Source of the DNA: Candidatus Cloacimonadota bacterium
GTDB lineage: Bacteria; Cloacimonadota; Cloacimonadia; Cloacimonadales; TCS61
DNA length: 11,145 bases
Direction: 5' to 3'
Assembly: GCA_016927675.1 (NCBI GenBank)
Contig: JAFGMF010000116.1
Span: forward strand, 1 to 11,145
Below the pieces are notes generated by a model, which ran no database searches, had not been told where the DNA came from, and worked only from the letters and a program-made list of their open reading frames with translations. Shown here in pieces: positions 7,418-11,145 of the stretch; position 1 is the first letter of the stretch, and each line of letters begins with the position of its first letter. A program made the position numbers and the translations under genes.

Positions 7418-8153
7418 ACTCAACTCCAAAAGGATTGATGAATCTGTCTCCCAGATAGACTTCTCTGGCTTTTTTACTGTTTACCAATTCCCTTGATGTT
7501 CCTGATAGCAGGATCTCCCCATTAAAAATAATATATGCTCTTTCAGTAATTTTCAAAGTTTCAAGTACATTATGATCAGTGATCAGAATACCTATCTCTT
7601 TTTCCTTCAATTTCTTGATTATATCCTGAATATCGGCTACCGCCAGAGGATCAACTCCGGCAAATGGCTCATCCATCAGCAGAAAAGATGGAGAGGTTAC
7701 CATCGAACGCGTTATCTCAAGCTTGCGCCGTTCACCCCCCGAAAGCGTATACGCCTTCTGCCGGGCCAGACTGCTCAGATTTAAATCCTCCAGATGCTCT
7801 TCTAGCCGACGTTGACGTTCCTTCTTGGATAGTTTTAACGTCTCCAGTATCGCCATGATATTTTCTGCTACGGTCAGTTTATGGAAAATTGACGGTTCCT
7901 GGGCAAGATAGCCAATCCCGAGCTGAGCTCGCTTATACATGGGAAATCGGGTTATATCCTGTTCGTTGAAATAAACTTTGCCTTGATTAGCCTTGATCAG
8001 ACCAAGGATCATATAAAATGTTGTCGATTTACCGGCTCCGTTAGGACCCAGAATGCCAACGATTTCGCCCTGATGGATTTCTATACTGACATCATTGACG
8101 ACTTTTTTATTTCCATATATTTTTACTAATTTTTCAGTTCGGATCTTATTCAT
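7404..8153 (-). CDS. lptB: LPS export ABC transporter ATP-binding protein LptB
   Basis: LptB is the cytoplasmic ATPase that, with LptF/LptG and LptC, extracts LPS from the inner membrane and pushes it along the Lpt bridge. It is 249 aa. Walker A is GPNGAGKST (36-44), the Q-loop is Gln85 in GYLAQEPSIF, a typical LptB sequence, the ABC signature is LSGGERRKLEI (137-147), Walker B is FLLMDEPFAG (157-166) with catalytic Glu162, and the switch histidine is His194. Downstream it overlaps rpoN. Upstream a 123-base AT-rich gap separates it from lptA, the largest gap in the window. No Shine-Dalgarno precedes the ATG: the 20 bases upstream are almost all A and T. LptF and LptG are not in the window. 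Confidence 0.97.
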   Translation of the reverse strand: MNKIRTEKLVKIYGNKKVVNDVSIEIHQGEIVGILGPNGAGKSTTFYMILGLIKANQGKVYFNEQDITRFPMYKRAQLGIGYLAQEPSIFHKLTVAENIMAILETLKLSKKERQRRLEEHLEDLNLSSLARQKAYTLSGGERRKLEITRSMVTSPSFLLMDEPFAGVDPLAVADIQDIIKKLKEKEIGILITDHNVLETLKITERAYIIFNGEILLSGTSRELVNSKKAREVYLGDRFINPFGVEYDKN

Positions 8154-8162
8154 ACAGAAAAA

Positions 8163-8191
8163 TAAATAATAATTTTTAAATTATTTGTCAA
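8163..8191 (-). promoter_or_regulatory. Candidate housekeeping-type promoter for lptB-rpoN
   Basis: On the minus strand a perfect -35 box TTGACA lies at 8191-8186. Two -10 choices follow: TATTTA at 8168-8163 with 17-base spacing but only 3 of 6 matches, and TATTAT at 8171-8166 with 5 of 6 matches but a short 14-base spacing. Either would place transcription start within roughly 10 bases of the lptB ATG, giving a very short leader. The surrounding DNA is strongly AT-rich, as expected of a promoter, and it is the only gap over 100 bases in the window. A promoter somewhere in this gap is likely; the exact boxes are uncertain. Confidence 0.45.
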
Positions 8192-8267
8192 GGTATTGTT
8201 CGCTGTATTTTACCTTTTACAAGATCTTGGAATAAAATATGCTTAATCTCAACTCATTAAGGTATTG
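8190..8267. repeat. 9-bp direct repeat pair in the lptA-lptB gap
   Basis: CAATACCTT (minus-strand reading) occurs at 8267-8259 and at 8198-8190, 69 bases apart. The second copy overlaps the first two bases of the candidate -35 box. Such a pair could be an operator, but nine bases in AT-rich DNA can recur by chance. Confidence 0.3.
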
Positions 8268-8276
8268 AAAGATATG

Positions 8277-9356
8277 TCATTTCTTGTGAAATTTATACAT
8301 CCCGCCGACCTGATCAAACATTTTGATTGCTTCTATTTTTTCATCCTTAATGTAGAGGTGCAGCTCCGAACCGGTAGATTCATTGACCGAATAATCTCTT
8401 TTCACTGTTTTATCCTGCTCGAAGTATGAGTGAACATTACTGGTAGCTCGACCGAAATCGATCTTACCTTTGATAAAATCAAATTCCATCCGCTCTGCCT
8501 TTACCCAGCTTTTCTTTTCATCAGAACCTTCAACGCGAAAAAATACCAGGCATGAATCCTGTAAATTTGCTTTTTCAATCTTTCGCTCATTAAAATGAAT
8601 TTCCAGTTCTTCTGAAACAGCATCGGCAAAATCGGAATTGAATTTTGGATTGCCGAGAAAGATAGCTCTTTCTTCTTCGGCAAAATAGAGCAGAAAATCA
8701 CTTTTCAGTTCAAATTCCGAAGAAGATACCATTACATTAAAGTTGGCTATTATTTTTTTAAAATCTTTATAATATTCCATTTTCTCGGCTTGCACCGCCA
8801 TGGAATCTTTATCCGTCATCCAGATTACGGGCTCTTTAAGCAGAAAACCGTAACCCGTTTCCAATGAATATCTCAATTCTCCGCACAAACCGTTGAGGTT
8901 TTCCCTTTCATCCAGAAAAATAACGTTTTCGAAAGCATTCAATTGCCTCTCATTTCTGAAATATTCTACATGCTCAGCTTCAAAATATCTTTTTGTGGAA
9001 TCCTGATGAGATTCCTCGATCTTGATGTTTCCATCTAGTTGCAGCACCTCCTGTAGACGGAAATATTCCACCTGATCAGCCCAGAGTTTAAGAGTATCTT
9101 CCAGAACATGAACATTACCCTGCATTCGGGTAATTTTCTGTTTCTCGTAAATTTCAGCCCGATCACAGTAAAATTCTGTCTCGCCGTAAAAGAAATGCAC
9201 GTTCCCTACAAGGTTGGTAATATATTCTTCGTTGGTTTCCCTGATAGTGAGCAGGTCAGAATTGAGCAGCCGATATGGTCTCTGTTCTACTGTGGATACT
9301 GCCGTAATGATGAAAACCAGAAACAGCAGCAGACTACCAGTCGAAATCTTCTTCAT
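8277..9356 (-). CDS. lptA: LptA/OstA-like periplasmic LPS-transport protein
   Basis: Likely the periplasmic bridge protein carrying LPS between LptC and LptD. From the ATG at 9356 it is 359 aa, about twice the length of E. coli LptA (185 aa) and far shorter than LptD. The N-terminus MKKISTGSLLLFLVFIITAV is a Sec signal peptide, with cleavage probably near residue 22. After it comes a series of roughly 20-25-residue beta units of the OstA jelly-roll type: GNVHFFYGETEFYCDRAEIY (51-70), GNVHVLEDTLKLWADQVEYF (80-99), then GNIKIEE (109-115), each a Gly-Asn turn followed by strands. Later units to about 345 are more divergent. A frame one codon longer starts at a TTG directly before this ATG; ATG with AGG 8 nt upstream is preferred. 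It overlaps lptC by 23 bases. An OstA-family protein acting together with LptD is an alternative. Confidence 0.82.
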   Translation of the reverse strand: MKKISTGSLLLFLVFIITAVSTVEQRPYRLLNSDLLTIRETNEEYITNLVGNVHFFYGETEFYCDRAEIYEKQKITRMQGNVHVLEDTLKLWADQVEYFRLQEVLQLDGNIKIEESHQDSTKRYFEAEHVEYFRNERQLNAFENVIFLDERENLNGLCGELRYSLETGYGFLLKEPVIWMTDKDSMAVQAEKMEYYKDFKKIIANFNVMVSSSEFELKSDFLLYFAEEERAIFLGNPKFNSDFADAVSEELEIHFNERKIEKANLQDSCLVFFRVEGSDEKKSWVKAERMEFDFIKGKIDFGRATSNVHSYFEQDKTVKRDYSVNESTGSELHLYIKDEKIEAIKMFDQVGGMYKFHKK

Positions 9357-9897
9357 CAATTTTACCTAAGGCTGAAACTTTTACGATCTCAATCTGGTTC
9401 AGTTCGATATCCGTTCTCATCGCCTCGCCCCAAAGCGTGTTTTCATCCCGCTCCAGTTCTACACCATTTAAAGCGCGGATTTCATCATTATTGCGATTCC
9501 AGAACAGATCCGGTGTTCTTAACACACCATTATCACTGGTGATAACTACATTACCGTTGGCAATCAACAGATTTTTGATCTCATCCATTTCGGCATGATC
9601 GCAGGTCAGAACAGAGCGGATCGAACCATCGGGATTAAATGTCTCTACAGTAACATCTTGCGCTGTGATATATTTTTTGTCATAATACTTATCTACATGT
9701 CTGGCAATAAGAATATAGTCGGTTTTATTCCCTTTCGTTGCCACTATTCTGACTGAATCAGCCTGTTCATCCGGCAGATCAAATTCTTCCGGATCATCAG
9801 AAGGAGGAAGTTCCGACTGGCAAGCTGATAAACTGATCAGCAGCAGCAGACTAAGAATTTTCCAGATCATTGATGAATTGCCGGATCGTCTGTTCAT
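9334..9897 (-). CDS. lptC: LPS export periplasmic protein LptC, predicted lipoprotein
   Basis: LptC joins the inner-membrane LptBFG complex to the LptA bridge. This protein is 187 aa, the normal LptC size. Unlike E. coli LptC, which is held by a transmembrane helix, it carries a lipoprotein signal: basic n-region (MNRR), hydrophobic core ILSLLLLISL (14-23) and a lipobox LSAC with the lipidated Cys26, then an acidic disordered stretch (PPSDDPEEFDLPDEQ). The rest (about 45-180) has the repeated beta-strand pattern of the LptC/YrbK fold, including LIANGNVVITSDNG and LNGVELERDE. The start at 9897 has AAAGG 5 nt upstream; the inner ATG at 9870 has no such site. It overlaps kdsC by 47 bases and lptA by 23. 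Assignment rests largely on position, signal and fold pattern, since LptC sequences diverge widely. Confidence 0.82.
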   Translation of the reverse strand: MNRRSGNSSMIWKILSLLLLISLSACQSELPPSDDPEEFDLPDEQADSVRIVATKGNKTDYILIARHVDKYYDKKYITAQDVTVETFNPDGSIRSVLTCDHAEMDEIKNLLIANGNVVITSDNGVLRTPDLFWNRNNDEIRALNGVELERDENTLWGEAMRTDIELNQIEIVKVSALGKIDEEDFDW

Positions 9898-10378
9898 AAA
9901 CGCCTTTTGCTTTAATGATATATTCGATCAGCTCACGAACGGCTCCGGCACCTCCGGGTTTGCTGGTTACCAGGTCGACTTTGTCCTGAAGATCGGAAGG
10001 TGCATCGGCGGGTGCGGCTGATAAAGCTGCTCTGTGAAGTATCGGATAATCATTCCAGTCATCCCCGATAACAGCAGTATTTTCCCATTTAAGCCCTAAA
10101 TCATTCAGTAACTTCTCTGCACATTTTTTCTTATTATGGATCTTCTGAAACAACAGAGAGATCCGAAGGTCAGAACATCTCCTGATCAGTGCTTCAGAAG
10201 AACGCCCGGTGATAACTGCAATTTTAATGTCGGTATAACCGAGAAGCCTGATTCCCAATCCATCTTTTGCCGAGAAATTCTTCAGTTCCGATCCATCGCT
10301 GCCATAAATTACTTTACCATCGCTAAGAACACCGTCACAATCTGTTATGATCAAACTGATTTGATCGATTTTCATCAT
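9851..10378 (-). CDS. kdsC: 3-deoxy-D-manno-octulosonate 8-phosphate phosphatase
   Basis: KdsC, a haloacid-dehalogenase phosphatase, removes phosphate from Kdo-8-phosphate to give free Kdo for the LPS inner core. It is 175 aa, of the small cap-less type. Motif I is TDCDGVLSDG (12-21), with nucleophile Asp13 and acid Asp15. Motif II is VITGR (55-59) with Thr57. Motif III lysine lies in KKKCAEK (83-89). Motif IV is GDDWND (105-110). The C-terminal KPGGAGAVREL (140-150) is the KdsC hallmark that closes over the neighbouring subunit. It starts directly after the kdsA stop (TAAATGATG), with AAAGGA about 7 nt upstream inside kdsA; the second ATG (10375) is equally possible. Its 3' end is overlapped by lptC, so a kdsA-kdsC-lptC coupled unit is likely. 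Confidence 0.96.
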   Translation of the reverse strand: MMKIDQISLIITDCDGVLSDGKVIYGSDGSELKNFSAKDGLGIRLLGYTDIKIAVITGRSSEALIRRCSDLRISLLFQKIHNKKKCAEKLLNDLGLKWENTAVIGDDWNDYPILHRAALSAAPADAPSDLQDKVDLVTSKPGGAGAVRELIEYIIKAKGVYEQTIRQFINDLENS

Positions 10379-11145
10379 TTAATCTTCCTTTAGTCCGGCA
10401 ATTTTAAGGCAGGCATCAAGAAAATCGGGGATCACTTCCAGAGGTAACTGAGTATGAGCATCACTCAGAGCTGCAGCAGGATCGGGATGTGTTTCCAGAA
10501 ACAACCCATCAACCAGACCGGTGGCAAGGGCAGCCTTTGCCATCATCAGGGCATACTCGGGTGTACCTCCGCTGTAATCGCCCTGCGAAGGTTTCTGCAG
10601 ACTATGGGTCACATCAAAGATCACCGGATAACCAGTTCTGCCTAATACGGCAAAACTTCTGAAGTCAACCACCAGATCATGATAGCCGAACGAAGTACCT
10701 CGTTCAGTTAACAGAATTTGGTTGTTACCCGTTGAAAGTATTTTCCGTATAGCTTTGCTCATGTCATCCGGAGCCATGAACTGCCCTTTTTTTATGTTTA
10801 TGATTCTGCCGGTAGCAGCAGCAGCAATAATCAAATCTGTCTGCCTGGAAAGAAATGCTGGGATCTGCAGGATATCTGCTGTTCGAGCAGCTTTTTCCAC
10901 TTCATTGGTTTCATGAACATCTGTTAGAATCGGAATTTGAAATTCTTTCCTGATCCGCTCGAGAATCTGCAGGGCAAGATCATCTCCAATCCCGGTTGAT
11001 GATTCAAGAGATGTTCGATTCGCCTTTCGGTAAGAAGATTTGAAGATAAATGTCAGATTGCGCTTCTCTGTTTCTTTGGCCAGAAACTCTGCTGTCTGGT
11101 GAACGATCGTTTCATTTTCTACCAGACATGGACCCGCGATCAAAA
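10379..11145 (-). CDS. kdsA: 3-deoxy-8-phosphooctulonate synthase (Kdo8P synthase), 5' end missing
   Basis: KdsA condenses PEP with arabinose 5-phosphate to Kdo-8-phosphate, the first committed step to Kdo. About 254 residues are present; the frame is still open at the right edge, and a TTG at 11143 is most likely an internal Leu codon of the conserved (F)LIAGPC start region, so perhaps 10-20 residues are lost. Visible signatures are FKSSYRKANRTS (34-45 of the fragment), TDVHE (74-78), IPAFLSRQTDL (94-104), INIKKGQF (115-122) and TERGTSFGYHDLVVDFRS (146-163). The Cys in GPC, together with His180 (DVTH), Glu217 (ETHPDP) and Asp228 (LSDAHTQ), matches the metal ligands of the Aquifex-type, metal-dependent class; E. 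coli KdsA has Asn at that Cys position. It abuts kdsC with no intergenic base. Confidence 0.95.
   Translation of the reverse strand, partial: LIAGPCLVENETIVHQTAEFLAKETEKRNLTFIFKSSYRKANRTSLESSTGIGDDLALQILERIRKEFQIPILTDVHETNEVEKAARTADILQIPAFLSRQTDLIIAAAATGRIINIKKGQFMAPDDMSKAIRKILSTGNNQILLTERGTSFGYHDLVVDFRSFAVLGRTGYPVIFDVTHSLQKPSQGDYSGGTPEYALMMAKAALATGLVDGLFLETHPDPAAALSDAHTQLPLEVIPDFLDACLKIAGLKED

Noticed and set aside
8220..8229. Perfect 10-bp palindrome CAAGATCTTG in the lptA-lptB gap
   Set aside because: Short, contains a GATC like many sites here, and has no second copy nearby; not enough for an operator call.
8242..8261. Possible rho-independent terminator after lptA (stem CTTAAT/ATTAAG, then ATATTTTATT)
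   Set aside because: Only a 6-bp AU-rich stem with an 8-base loop and no clean U-run; too weak to call, though partial attenuation before lptB cannot be excluded.
9108..9542. Plus-strand open frame of 144 codons
   Set aside because: Antisense to the lptC-lptA junction; composition (many His, Phe, Ser) is typical of a reverse-strand shadow and no family motif is seen.
1..11145. CRISPR arrays, insertion sequences, tRNA/rRNA genes, riboswitches, phage or defence genes
   Set aside because: No spaced repeat arrays, transposase, inverted-repeat ends, tRNA-like folds or defence domains were seen; almost all bases are used by recognisable housekeeping genes.

Overview
The window is a dense, entirely minus-strand gene cluster from a diderm (Gram-negative-type) bacterium of moderate-to-low GC content. 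In transcription order (high to low coordinates) it reads kdsA (5' end cut by the window) - kdsC - lptC - lptA-like - [123-bp gap with a promoter candidate] - lptB - rpoN - [60-bp gap] - lpd - lipA - hpf - hprK - ptsH - ptsI - start of a further gene that runs off the left edge. Kdo synthesis and Lpt transport genes show that the cell makes lipopolysaccharide. A lipoprotein-type LptC, a long multi-repeat OstA-type LptA and HPr kinase together with sigma-54 fit the FCB side of the tree (for example a Cloacimonadota-like lineage) or a deltaproteobacterium-like lineage. The taxonomic guess is inference; no marker in the window settles it.

Region 1 (about 8277-11145) is envelope biogenesis. KdsA (Cys-type, metal-dependent class) and KdsC are consecutive steps to Kdo, and LptC and the LptA-like protein form the periplasmic part of the LPS bridge. 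These genes abut or overlap. Region 2 (7404-8276) opens with an AT-rich leader carrying a perfect TTGACA box almost directly before lptB, the LPS-export ATPase, which overlaps rpoN (sigma-54). Region 3 (3614-5890) is a lipoate pair: dihydrolipoyl dehydrogenase and lipoyl synthase. Region 4 (70-3611) is a stress and phosphorelay block: long-form ribosome hibernation factor, HPr kinase/phosphorylase, HPr with both His15 and Ser46, and Enzyme I.

The backbone kdsA-kdsC-lptC-lptA-lptB-rpoN-hpf-hprK/PTS is a known conserved arrangement in Gram-negative bacteria. What departs from it is the lpd-lipA pair between rpoN and hpf, the absence of rapZ and of any EIIA gene between hprK and ptsH, an altered active-site loop in Enzyme I, and GATC tetranucleotides at nearly four times the chance level in the stretch counted. 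I found no mobile element, CRISPR array, RNA gene or wholly unknown protein family. The window looks like a core-genome operon rather than an undescribed system. Three start codons follow from the local sequence: rpoN at 7417, lptA at 9356, and a partial gene starting at 86 inside the 3' end of ptsI.
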